From assembly GCF_004681965.1 (NCBI RefSeq), contig NZ_SMLL01000005.1, positions 310,001 to 374,000 on the forward strand: a stretch of 64,000 nt of DNA. The letters are read 5' to 3'. Each line of letters begins with the position of its first letter. Position 1 is the stretch's first letter. Shown here in pieces: positions 56,637-64,000 of the stretch. The DNA comes from Ramlibacter rhizophilus. Its GTDB lineage: Bacteria; Pseudomonadota; Gammaproteobacteria; Burkholderiales; Burkholderiaceae_C. The notes under the pieces were generated by a model that ran no database searches, had not been told where the DNA came from, and saw only the letters and a list, made by a program, of their open reading frames with translations. The translations under genes were made by a program, and so were the position numbers.

Positions 56637-57442
56637 CCGGCCCGCCGCCGGCCGAACTGCGGGCCGGTGCGCTGGCGGTGCTGTGCGCGGCCGATCCGCA
56701 GGCCAAGCGCGAGCTCGCGCTCGAACTGCACGCCGCTGCGGCCGACCTGCCGCTGGCCGCGCACGCCCCCCTGCCGACCGCGCCCCTTCCGGGCCGGCCG
56801 CAGCGTCCCGCGCTGGTCCACCCCGCACGCGTGCCCCGCCGCTCGCCGGCGACGAGCGAGGGCCTGGCCGCCCTGCTGCACGCCATCGCGCACATCGAGT
56901 TCAATGCCATCAACCTGGCCGCCGACGCGGCCTGGCGCTTCGAGGGCCTGCCGCGCGCCTTCCACGAGGACTGGCTGCGCGTGGCCGCCGAGGAAGCCTT
57001 CCATTTCACGCTGCTGCGCGAGCACCTGCGTTCGCTCGGCCACGACTACGGCGACTTCGACGCGCACGACGGCCTCTGGGCCATGTGCGAGAAGACCTCC
57101 GGCGACGTGCTGGCCCGCATGGCGCTGGTGCCCCGCACGCTGGAAGCGCGCGGGCTGGACGCCACGCCGCAGATCCAGCGCAAGCTGGCCCAGGTCGGCA
57201 CGCCCGAGGCGCGTCGTGCGGTCGAGATCCTGGACGTGATCCTGCGCGACGAGATCGGCCATGTCGCGATCGGCAATCACTGGTACCGGTGGCTGTGCGA
57301 GCGCGAGGGGCTCGATCCCGTGGCGCACTATCCCGTGCTGGTGGAGCGCCATGCCGCGCCGCGCCTGCATCCGCCGTTCAACGAGGCGGCGCGGGCTCGC
57401 GCGGGCTTCAGCGCGGAGGAGCTGGCACAGCTGCTGCGGTAG
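56633..57442 (+). CDS. DUF455 ferritin-like protein
   Basis: The 269-residue product has the ferritin-like four-helix pattern with paired Glu/His ligands: 'LLHAIAHIEFNAINLAAD', 'RVAAEEAFHFTLLREHL' and 'ILRDEIGHVAIGNHWYRWL'. This suggests a di-metal site, but the biological reaction of DUF455 is unknown. A GTG start overlaps the previous stop. Confidence 0.88.
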   Translation: MTGPPPAELRAGALAVLCAADPQAKRELALELHAAAADLPLAAHAPLPTAPLPGRPQRPALVHPARVPRRSPATSEGLAALLHAIAHIEFNAINLAADAAWRFEGLPRAFHEDWLRVAAEEAFHFTLLREHLRSLGHDYGDFDAHDGLWAMCEKTSGDVLARMALVPRTLEARGLDATPQIQRKLAQVGTPEARRAVEILDVILRDEIGHVAIGNHWYRWLCEREGLDPVAHYPVLVERHAAPRLHPPFNEAARARAGFSAEELAQLLR

Positions 57443-57514
57443 CCCCACGCCCTCACCCGGGGGCCGCATCGGGGCAGAATGGTTCGCCGTTTCCGACCAT
57501 CGACTCCAGACGCA

Positions 57515-58060
57515 ATGACCACCTTCAGCGAACAACATCCTGGCGTCGCGGCCGAGGTGCCGCCCGCCACCCGGGGCTTCCGCCTGAACCACACCATGCT
57601 GCGGGTCAAGGACCCGGCGGCCTCCCTCGCCTTCTATTCGCGGGTGCTGGGCATGCGCGTGCTGCGCAAGCTCGACTTTCCGGAGATGAAGTTCTCGCTC
57701 TTTTTCCTCGCTCGGCTGGAGGACGGAAAGCATGACGTGCCGCAGGACGTGGGCGAGCGCACCGCGTGGACCTTCCAGCAGGAGGGCATCCTGGAGCTGA
57801 CGCACAACTGGGGCACCGAGGACCAGGCGGACTTCCGCTACCACGACGGCAACGCGCAGCCGCAGGGCTTCGGCCACATCTGCTTTTCCGTGCCGGACCT
57901 GCAGGCCGCGTCAACATGGTTCGACGAGAACGGCGTCGAGTTCGTCAAGCGTGCGGACCAGGGCAAGATGAAGAACGTGGTGTTCATCAAGGACCCGGAC
58001 GGCTACTGGATCGAGATCGTGCAGGCGGACCTGCTCGCGCAGCTCGGCCGGCCGGCATGA
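57515..58060 (+). CDS. gloA: lactoylglutathione lyase (glyoxalase I)
   Basis: The 181-residue VOC enzyme isomerises the methylglyoxal-glutathione adduct to S-lactoylglutathione. It has all four metal ligands: His in 'RLNHTMLRVKDP', Glu in 'ILELTHNWG', His in 'GFGHICFSVPDL' and Glu in 'YWIEIVQADL'. The length and the insert 'DVGERTAWTFQQEG' fit the longer, zinc-type form. I chose the ATG at 57515. Its stop overlaps the heme oxygenase ATG. Confidence 0.93.
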   Translation: MTTFSEQHPGVAAEVPPATRGFRLNHTMLRVKDPAASLAFYSRVLGMRVLRKLDFPEMKFSLFFLARLEDGKHDVPQDVGERTAWTFQQEGILELTHNWGTEDQADFRYHDGNAQPQGFGHICFSVPDLQAASTWFDENGVEFVKRADQGKMKNVVFIKDPDGYWIEIVQADLLAQLGRPA

Positions 58061-58644
58061 CCGGCGCCGGTCCGCCAAGCATCGACACTCTCGCCGCCCT
58101 GCGCGCCGCCACCGCGGCGCAGCACCGCGCGATCGAAGCGCAGCTCCACCTGGAGCAGCTCGACTCGCGGGCCCGCCTGGCCGCCACGCTCCAGGGCTTC
58201 GACGCCTTCCTGGCCGACTGGGAGCCTCGCGTCGCGGCCGCCCTGCCGCGCGAGGACCGCGACTGGTTCGAGGCGCACCGGCGCGGACCCTGGGCGGCCC
58301 AGGACCTCCAGGCCCTCGGCGCACCGCGGCTGGCACCCCGCGCCGCACCGCAGATCGGCCTGCCTTGCGCCGCCAGCGCCTTCGGCTCCCTCTACGTGCT
58401 GGAAGGCTCCGCGCTCGGCGGCCAGGTCATCGGGCGGCACCTGCGCGACACCCTGGGCGTCACGGACACGGACGGCGGGCGCTACTTCACCGGCCGCGGC
58501 CTGCACACCGGCCGCCTCTGGAAGGAGTTTCGCGAGCGGCTGCAAGCCCGGGTGAGCACGCCCGCGGACATCGAGCGGGCCTGCCACGCGGCCCGCAGCA
58601 CCTTCGAGGCCCTGGGCGAGGCGCTGCGCGAGACCGCGCGATGA
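58057..58644 (+). CDS. biliverdin-producing heme oxygenase
   Basis: The 195-residue all-helical product has the proximal heme histidine in 'ATAAQHRAIEAQ' and the distal helix 'FGSLYVLEGSALGGQVI', the bacterial heme oxygenase signature. It opens heme to biliverdin, Fe and CO. It overlaps gloA by ATGA. No bacteriophytochrome gene is nearby in this window, so the purpose could be iron recovery or chromophore supply. Confidence 0.88.
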   Translation: MTGAGPPSIDTLAALRAATAAQHRAIEAQLHLEQLDSRARLAATLQGFDAFLADWEPRVAAALPREDRDWFEAHRRGPWAAQDLQALGAPRLAPRAAPQIGLPCAASAFGSLYVLEGSALGGQVIGRHLRDTLGVTDTDGGRYFTGRGLHTGRLWKEFRERLQARVSTPADIERACHAARSTFEALGEALRETAR

Positions 58645-58687
58645 TGCGTCGCCGGGCGCCTGGCGGGCTCTGCTACGCTCGCGCCGC

Positions 58688-59137
58688 ATGAAAACCGCCT
58701 ACGTCTTCAACGGCCCCAACCTCAACCTCCTGGGCACGCGCGAGCCGCAGGTCTATGGCTCGCAGACCCTGGCCGACGTCGAAGCGCTGTGCCGCGATGC
58801 CTGCCAGGCGCAGGGGCTGCAGCTGGACTTCCGGCAGACCAATATGGAAGGCGAGCTGGTCGGCTGGATCCATGAAGCCGGCCGCGCACAGGCGCAGGGG
58901 CAGGCCGTGGGCGTCATCCTGAACGCGGGCGCCTACACCCACACGAGCATCGCCCTGCACGACGCCATCAAGGGCGCCGGCGCGCGGGTGATCGAGCTTC
59001 ACATCAGCAACGTGCACGCGCGCGAGAGCTTCCGGCACCACAGCTACATCTCGCCGGCGGCCCGCGCGGTCATGGCCGGCTTCGGCGTCAAGGGTTATGC
59101 GCTGGCGATCCAGGCGCTGGCGGAGCTGGGCGACTGA
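58688..59137 (+). CDS. aroQ: type II 3-dehydroquinate dehydratase
   Basis: The 149-residue enzyme of the shikimate pathway has 'NGPNLNLLGTREPQVYG' with the catalytic Tyr and Arg, 'ILNAGAYTHTSIALHDAI' and 'ELHISNVHARESFRHHSY' with the catalytic His. The length and motifs are standard. Confidence 0.96.
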   Translation: MKTAYVFNGPNLNLLGTREPQVYGSQTLADVEALCRDACQAQGLQLDFRQTNMEGELVGWIHEAGRAQAQGQAVGVILNAGAYTHTSIALHDAIKGAGARVIELHISNVHARESFRHHSYISPAARAVMAGFGVKGYALAIQALAELGD

Positions 59138-59156
59138 GCCGCCGACCGGGGCGTGC

Positions 59157-59543
59157 TCAGAGGTCCTTCTTGATCTGCTCGATGGTCAGCCGGTCGCCCT
59201 CGCGGATGACGCGCAGCGGCGGATCGCGCAACTCGGTGATCACCTTGTTCGGCCGGGCCGGTGCCGCGCCCATGCGGGCGGTGTCGGGTTCGGTCGGTGC
59301 GGCCGCGATCGGCGGCACCAGGGGCCGCAACTCGTCGCACTGGCTGAAGTTGTCGAACACCAGGTGCCCACCCGGAAAGGCCGCGGGCACGGTCTCGTGC
59401 AGCGGCCGGCTCATGTCCACGGGCGACTGCCGCGCGTGGTAGAGCACGCGGTTCTGCGCGTCATACACGGTGTAGCACTGCGCCAGCACCGGGCCAGCGG
59501 CACACAGGCACAGCGCGCTGGCCAAGGACTTGAACGGCTTCAT
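59157..59543 (-). CDS. secreted/periplasmic protein of unknown function
   Basis: The 128-residue product has a signal peptide ('LASALCLCAAGPVLAQC') and two cysteines in the mature part ('QCYTVYDAQNRVLYHARQSPVDMSRPLHE', 'NFSQCDELRPL' regions). The C-terminal part 'NKVITELRDPPLRVIREGDRL' is polar. GGGAGGA precedes the ATG. No family is recognised; similar small exported proteins occur in Burkholderiales but I cannot name a function. Confidence 0.75.
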   Translation of the reverse strand: MKPFKSLASALCLCAAGPVLAQCYTVYDAQNRVLYHARQSPVDMSRPLHETVPAAFPGGHLVFDNFSQCDELRPLVPPIAAAPTEPDTARMGAAPARPNKVITELRDPPLRVIREGDRLTIEQIKKDL

Positions 59544-59658
59544 GGCGGTCCTCCCATGTCGGATCACGATGAGGACATCTTCGGCTGAGGCAGCGCCTGC
59601 GGTTGTGCCATGCCCGTGACAAGTGCAATGAGCGGTGACGCCGGATGAGCAAACGCCT

Positions 59659-60459
59659 TCAAGCCCTGCCCCGGACCGCCCACGCCCGGGCTCCCAGCGC
59701 GAACCCAGCCGCGCCCCGGGTCGGCAGGCTCTCGCGCAGCAGTTCGCGCAACTGCCCGCGCCGCGCCTCGTCCAGTGAGGCGACGTAGGCCGGTGCCGGC
59801 CCCGTGGCGCCGAGCAGTGGACTCCAGAAATCGTCGAAGTCCGCGAACTGCATGCGTATCTCCAGGGGCGCGATCTCCACGCCCGTGAAGCCCGCCGCCT
59901 CGAACGCGGCGCGCAGGGCCTCCGGCCGGCAGAGGCTGAAGCGCAGTCGTTCCTGCAGCCCGCCCACGGCAGGATCCAGGCGGGCGGCCGTATCCCAGAA
60001 CAGGCGCAGCATCTGCATGCCCTCGTCATAGTCCCAGACATAGGCCGCCACCGTTCCGCCCGGGTGAACGACACGCCGCATCTCGGCCAGACCGCGCCCC
60101 ACCGCGGGCAGGAAGTTCAGCACCAGGCCGGACACCACGATGTCCACCGAGCGGTCTCCCGCCGGAATGGATTCGGCGCTGCCGGGGGCCAGACGCACGG
60201 ATGCGGGCAGGCGCTGCGCCGCCGCCGCGAGAAATCCCGGCGAGGGATCGACGCCCAGGAGGAAGGCCGGGCGGGCGTGGCGGTCGATGGCCGCGCACAG
60301 TGCCCCCGTTCCGCAGCCGACGTCGAGCCAGCGCTGGTCCGGTTCGGCTGCCAGCCAGTCGAGGAAGGGTGCCGCCAGCCGTTCGCTCCACCGTCCCATG
60401 TAGCGCTCGTAGGCATCGCCCTGATGCCACGCGTCACCGACCCGTGCCTGCTCATTCAT
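59659..60459 (-). CDS. SAM-dependent methyltransferase
   Basis: The 266-residue product has the class I methyltransferase motif I 'RWLDVGCGTGALCAAID', motif II region 'SAESIPAGDRSVDIVVSG' and 'RVVHPGGTVAAYVWDY'. Its substrate is unknown. The ATG at 60459 has GGGAGAG upstream. Confidence 0.85.
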   Translation of the reverse strand: MNEQARVGDAWHQGDAYERYMGRWSERLAAPFLDWLAAEPDQRWLDVGCGTGALCAAIDRHARPAFLLGVDPSPGFLAAAAQRLPASVRLAPGSAESIPAGDRSVDIVVSGLVLNFLPAVGRGLAEMRRVVHPGGTVAAYVWDYDEGMQMLRLFWDTAARLDPAVGGLQERLRFSLCRPEALRAAFEAAGFTGVEIAPLEIRMQFADFDDFWSPLLGATGPAPAYVASLDEARRGQLRELLRESLPTRGAAGFALGARAWAVRGRA

Positions 60460-60548
60460 GACGGCTCTCCCGATCCCGACGAAGCATCCGATGCTGCGCC
60501 GATCGGGGCCGGGACACAAGCAGGGTGCCCCGGCAAGCGAGACGCGCC

Positions 60549-61190
60549 TCAGCCCAGCAGCTTCACGCCCGTCTTGGCCTGCAGCTGCTCCATCGTCACC
60601 TCGGGCGCCAGCTCGACCACCTTGAGCCCCCCGGGCGTGACGTCCATGACCGCCAGGTCCGTGATGATGCGGTCCACCACGCCCACGCCCGTGAGGGGCA
60701 GCGTGCACTCCGGCAGGATCTTCAGGTCCTCGGTGCCGTCCTTCTTTCGCGCCACGTGCTCCATGAGAATGATCACGCGCGGCACGCCGGCCACCAGGTC
60801 CATGGCGCCGCCCATGCCCTTGACCATCTTGCCGGGGATCATCCAGTTGGCGAGGTCACCCTTCTGGCTGACCTGCATGGCCCCGAGGATGGACAGGTTG
60901 ATCTTGCCGCCGCGGATCATGGCGAAGGACTGGTCGCTGCCGAAGATGGAGGAGCCCTTGAGGGTGGTGACCGTCTGCTTGCCGGCGTTGATCAGGTCGG
61001 CGTCGATCTCGTCTTCCGTGGGGAAGGGGCCGATGCCCAGCATGCCGTTCTCCGACTGCAGCCACACTTCCTTGTTCTCGGGCACGTGGTTGGCCACCAG
61101 CGTGGGGATGCCGATGCCGAGGTTCACGTAGAAGCCGTCCTCGAGTTCCTGGGCCGCGCGCGCGGCCATCTGGTCTTGGGTCCAGGGCAT
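60549..61190 (-). CDS. scoB: 3-oxoacid CoA-transferase subunit B
   Basis: The 213-residue subunit has the catalytic glutamate in '[14 protein letters not shown]' and '[18 protein letters not shown]', as in SCOT B. It moves CoA from succinyl-CoA to acetoacetate. It follows scoA after 10 bases, and links ketone bodies or PHB breakdown (phaZ in this window) with the TCA cycle. Confidence 0.95.
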   Translation of the reverse strand: MPWTQDQMAARAAQELEDGFYVNLGIGIPTLVANHVPENKEVWLQSENGMLGIGPFPTEDEIDADLINAGKQTVTTLKGSSIFGSDQSFAMIRGGKINLSILGAMQVSQKGDLANWMIPGKMVKGMGGAMDLVAGVPRVIILMEHVARKKDGTEDLKILPECTLPLTGVGVVDRIITDLAVMDVTPGGLKVVELAPEVTMEQLQAKTGVKLLG

Positions 61191-61200
61191 GTCGGTCTCC

Positions 61201-61902
61201 TTACTTGTGGGGGCGGGTGGTGCGCTTCTCGATGCGCTTCTCGGGCGTGGGGTTGTGCACGATGCGGTGCACGTAGATGCCCGGCAGGTGCACGTCGTCC
61301 GGTGCGATCTCGCCGGTGGCGACCACGCGCTCGACTTCCACGATGCAGATGCGCCCCGCCGTCGCCGCGGCCGGGTTGAAGTTGCGTGCCGTGAGGTTGA
61401 ACCGCAGGTTGCCCGAGCGGTCCGCCACGTCGGCCTTGATCAGGGCCACGTCGGGCACCAGGGCGCGCTCCATGACATAGGTCTCGCCGTCGAACTCGCG
61501 CAGCTCCTTGCCCTCGGCCACCAGCGTGCCCACGCCCGTCTTCGTGAAGAAGGCCGGGATGCCCGCGCCGCCGGCGCGCAGCTTCTCGGCCAGCGTGCCC
61601 TGCGGCGTGAATTCCAGTTCCAGCTCGCCGGCCAGGTACTGCCGCTCGAACTCCTTGTTCTCGCCCACGTAGCTGGAGATCATCTTGCGGATCTGCCGCG
61701 TCTCCAGCAGCTTGCCCAGGCCGAAGCCGTCCACGCCCGCGTTGTTGGAGATGACGGTGAGGTCCTTGGCGCCGCTGTCGCGCAGTGCGTCGATGAGCGC
61801 CTCGGGGATGCCGCACAGGCCGAAACCGCCGACCGCCAGCAGCTGGCCGTCACGGACGATGCCGTCGAGCGCCGCAGCGGCGCTGGGAAAGAGCTTGTTC
61901 AC
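61201..61902 (-). CDS. scoA: 3-oxoacid CoA-transferase subunit A
   Basis: The 233-residue subunit has '[21 protein letters not shown]' and '[21 protein letters not shown]', the usual SCOT A patterns for CoA binding. Together with scoB it forms the active transferase. It is divergent from a PAS-LuxR regulator gene with a palindrome in between. Confidence 0.95.
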   Translation of the reverse strand: MNKLFPSAAAALDGIVRDGQLLAVGGFGLCGIPEALIDALRDSGAKDLTVISNNAGVDGFGLGKLLETRQIRKMISSYVGENKEFERQYLAGELELEFTPQGTLAEKLRAGGAGIPAFFTKTGVGTLVAEGKELREFDGETYVMERALVPDVALIKADVADRSGNLRFNLTARNFNPAAATAGRICIVEVERVVATGEIAPDDVHLPGIYVHRIVHNPTPEKRIEKRTTRPHK

Positions 61903-61974
61903 GCGAAGTGTCTCCTCAGTGGAAAAGCAGGCACGGCGAGGCCGCAGGGCGAGGCCGGAGGGAGCGCTACGATA

Positions 61975-61994
61975 CTACGTATTCCAATACGTAG
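61975..61994. promoter_or_regulatory. perfect 9-bp palindrome, candidate PAS-LuxR operator
   Basis: The arms ctacgtatt and aatacgtag are separated by only cc, making a 20-bp perfect palindrome 72 bases upstream of scoA's start and 21 bases upstream of the regulator's ATG. Position and symmetry fit a dimeric LuxR-type regulator that controls both itself and scoAB. Confidence 0.65.
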
Positions 61995-62015
61995 AAATTC
62001 CTAGAGGGACACCCC

Positions 62016-62564
62016 ATGGACATCGACTACCGCAGCGTCTTCGACCTCGCCCCGGTGGGGCTGTGCGTGTCGCGCAACCGGCACATCGTGGACTGCAACC
62101 GGCAGCTGTGCGAGATGTTCGCAAGCGACCGCGAAGCCCTGATCGGGCAGTCCTTCCAGGTGCTGTACCCGAGCGTGGACGAATACGAGCGCCTGGGCGC
62201 GCGCATGACGCCCATCCTCAATGCGCGCGGCCACTACGCCGACGACCGCATCATGATGCGCGCCGGCGGCGAGGTGTTCTGGTGCCACGTGACCGGGCGG
62301 GCGCTCAACCGGGCGGCCCCGCACGAAGCGGGCATCTGGTCCTTCGAGGACCTGAGCGCGCAGCGCCCCGTGAAAGCCGAACTCACGGCCCGCGAGCGCG
62401 AGGTCGCCGCCCGGCTGCTGGACGGCATGACCTCCAAGGAGATCGGCAAGACCCTGGCCATCAGCCATCGCACCGTGGAGATCTACCGCGCGCGCCTGAT
62501 GCGCAAGTACAAGGCGAACACCACCGCCGACCTGGTGCACAAGCTCATGGCGGGGGCTGCGTAG
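62016..62564 (+). CDS. PAS domain-LuxR family transcriptional regulator
   Basis: The 182-residue product has an N-terminal PAS domain ('VFDLAPVGLCVSRNRHIVDCNRQLCEMF') and a C-terminal LuxR helix-turn-helix ('LTAREREVAARLLDGMTSKEIGKTLAISHRTVEIYRARLM' region). The PAS part could sense a small molecule or acyl compound. It is divergent from scoA, and probably controls it. Confidence 0.9.
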   Translation: MDIDYRSVFDLAPVGLCVSRNRHIVDCNRQLCEMFASDREALIGQSFQVLYPSVDEYERLGARMTPILNARGHYADDRIMMRAGGEVFWCHVTGRALNRAAPHEAGIWSFEDLSAQRPVKAELTAREREVAARLLDGMTSKEIGKTLAISHRTVEIYRARLMRKYKANTTADLVHKLMAGAA

Positions 62565-62635
62565 CAGGGCCTTTGCATAATGGCCGGTTCCCCATCCCAC
62601 CCGCGCGCCAGCGGCCGCGGGCGAACCTGCACTTG

Positions 62636-64000
62636 ATGAAGACCCTCCGACTCCAGCTTCGATTCCTCCTCCCCCTGCTTCTCGCGCTCGCCGGCGCGGC
62701 CTACCTCGCCTCGTCGCTGCTGGACCAGCTCACCATGCGCTGGTTCACCCGCGACCTGAACGTGCGCGGTGCCGCCATCGCGGCGGCACTGACCGACACC
62801 GTCGGCGACGCCCTGAGCGAGCGGCGCCCGGCGCGGCTGCAGGCGCTGTTCGAACGCGCGACCAAGGACGAACGGCTGGTGGCCATGGCCGTGTGCGGGC
62901 AGGACCGCAATCCCCTGCGGCGCAGCCCGTCCTTCCCGACCGACCTGAGCTGCCGTGACATCGAATCCGTCGCCGCACAGGAGGACCCGCGCGTGACCGT
63001 GGCGGGCGGTCCGGTGCACCTGGGCCTGCACGAGATCACGCTGGAGAACGGCCAGCGCGTGTCCATCGCGCTGATGCAGGACGTGCGCTTCGCCGAGCTG
63101 CGCAGCCAGAACACGCAGCGCTACCTGCTGGCGTTCATGGGCGGGCTGGGGCTGCTGGTGGCGCTCATCACCATGGTGGTGGCGCAACTGAGCTGGCGCG
63201 GCTGGATGGCCGGCGCGCGCTCGCTGCTGCGCGGCGACGGGCTGCTGCTGCCGCCCACCGGGACCGTGTCCACCACGGCGCCCGAACTGGAACCCCTGGC
63301 CCACGAGCTGCGCCACCGGCTGCGCGACCTGGAGGACGAGTTCCGCCGCGCTCAGGGCATGGAAACCTCCTGGAGCCCCGAGCGCCTGCGCAGCCTGCTG
63401 CAGACGCAGCTGCGCGGCGACCAGGTCATCGTGGTCTCCAACCGCGAGCCCTACATCCATGACCAAAGCCCCACGGGCGTGGTCGTGCGCCGGCCGGCCA
63501 GCGGTCTCGTGACGGCGGTGGAACCCGTGATGCGGGCCTGCTCGGGCACCTGGATCGCGCACGGCGGCGGCTCGGCCGATCGCGAGACCGTCGATGCCCA
63601 CGACCGCGTGGGCGTGCCGCCCGAACACCCCGACTACCAGCTGCGCCGCATCTGGCTGAGCGAGGAGGAAGAGCGCGGCTACTACTACGGCTTCGCCAAC
63701 GAGGGCCTGTGGCCGCTGTGCCACGTGGCCCACGTGCGGCCGGTGTTCCGCGAGTCAGACTGGCAGCAGTACAAGGCGGTGAACCAGCGCTTCGCCGACG
63801 CGGTGGTGGCCGAGGCGCGCAGCGAGGACCCGGTGGTGCTGGTCCAGGACTACCACTTCGCGCTGCTGCCCGCGATGATCCGCGAACGCCTGCCGCGGGC
63901 GACCATCCTCACCTTCTGGCACATCCCCTGGCCGAACCCCGAGTCCTTCGGCATCTGCCCCTGGCGACGCGAGATCCTCCAGGGCATGCTGGGCAGCACC
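62636..64000 (+). CDS. otsA: membrane-anchored trehalose-6-phosphate synthase, 3' end beyond the window
   Basis: 455 residues are visible and the frame runs off the right edge. Residues ~6-28 form a first membrane helix, about 130 residues with a Cys pair lie outside, and a second helix ('YLLAFMGGLGLLVALITMVV') is at ~162-182. A GT20 glucosyltransferase domain begins near residue 264 ('QVIVVSNREPYIH'), with 'WIAHGGGSAD', 'VLVQDYHFALLPAMI' and 'TFWHIPWPNPESFGICPWR' as in OtsA. It makes trehalose-6-phosphate from UDP-glucose and glucose-6-phosphate. The N-terminal sensor-like module is not part of plain OtsA. Confidence 0.88.
   Translation, partial: MKTLRLQLRFLLPLLLALAGAAYLASSLLDQLTMRWFTRDLNVRGAAIAAALTDTVGDALSERRPARLQALFERATKDERLVAMAVCGQDRNPLRRSPSFPTDLSCRDIESVAAQEDPRVTVAGGPVHLGLHEITLENGQRVSIALMQDVRFAELRSQNTQRYLLAFMGGLGLLVALITMVVAQLSWRGWMAGARSLLRGDGLLLPPTGTVSTTAPELEPLAHELRHRLRDLEDEFRRAQGMETSWSPERLRSLLQTQLRGDQVIVVSNREPYIHDQSPTGVVVRRPASGLVTAVEPVMRACSGTWIAHGGGSADRETVDAHDRVGVPPEHPDYQLRRIWLSEEEERGYYYGFANEGLWPLCHVAHVRPVFRESDWQQYKAVNQRFADAVVAEARSEDPVVLVQDYHFALLPAMIRERLPRATILTFWHIPWPNPESFGICPWRREILQGMLGST

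Overview
The window is high-GC DNA coding densely on both strands. UvrB, PhaZ, the isc operon and the Bug and TRAP transporters look like those of a betaproteobacterium, order Burkholderiales and probably Comamonadaceae. That placement comes from gene content and protein style; no phylogeny was run.

Layout. (1) 1-3.7 kb: the end of a class II aldolase gene followed by a DctQMP TRAP transporter, closed by a strong terminator. (2) 4.0-8.8 kb: an oxidoreductase with a C-terminal SAF-like domain, two small membrane proteins and two glycosyltransferases. (3) 9.0-21.0 kb: a genomic island of about 12 kb inserted in the 3' part of a tRNA-Val(CAC) gene. It is bounded by a perfect 49-bp direct repeat and carries a tyrosine integrase next to the intact tRNA. 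Its cargo is a GntR-controlled catabolic operon (RraA-like aldolase, D-2-hydroxyacid dehydrogenase, Bug binding protein, FMN hydroxyacid dehydrogenase, DapA-like lyase), an IS3-family element and two alpha/beta hydrolases. The tRNA's own terminator was left on the far side. (4) 21.0-27.2 kb: dnaQ and a complete iscRSUA-hscBA-fdx operon. (5) 27.4-32.2 kb: korCAB, a 2-oxoacid oxidoreductase with its own flavoprotein subunit. (6) 32.4-38.1 kb: a large Rhs/YD-repeat protein with a candidate immunity gene, followed by a displaced, frameshifted orphan Rhs tip that still has its own small candidate immunity gene. (7) 38.2-43.9 kb: uvrB, an aromatic aminotransferase gene, phaZ and a stand-alone rnfB. 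(8) 44.0-54.5 kb: the propionyl-CoA to succinyl-CoA route (pccAB, methylmalonyl-CoA mutase, meaB, an epimerase-like VOC protein) with a VapBC-type toxin-antitoxin pair spliced into the operon, a D-cysteine desulfhydrase-like gene and a divergent GntR regulator. (9) 54.6-64 kb: hslO, gamma-carbonic anhydrase, DUF455, glyoxalase I, heme oxygenase, aroQ, a methyltransferase, scoAB with a divergent PAS-LuxR regulator and a perfect palindrome between them, and the first part of a membrane-anchored trehalose-6-phosphate synthase.

How the genes work together. Acid and acyl-CoA metabolism dominates. There are two separate transporter/dissimilation modules for small organic acids (TRAP at the left, Bug in the island). 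Polyhydroxybutyrate and ketone-body use (phaZ, scoAB), propionyl-CoA assimilation and 2-oxoacid oxidation with low-potential electrons (korCAB, rnfB, the isc operon for Fe-S supply) complete it. Two families of palindromic dispersed repeats sit at gene 3' ends and probably act as terminators or mRNA-end structures.
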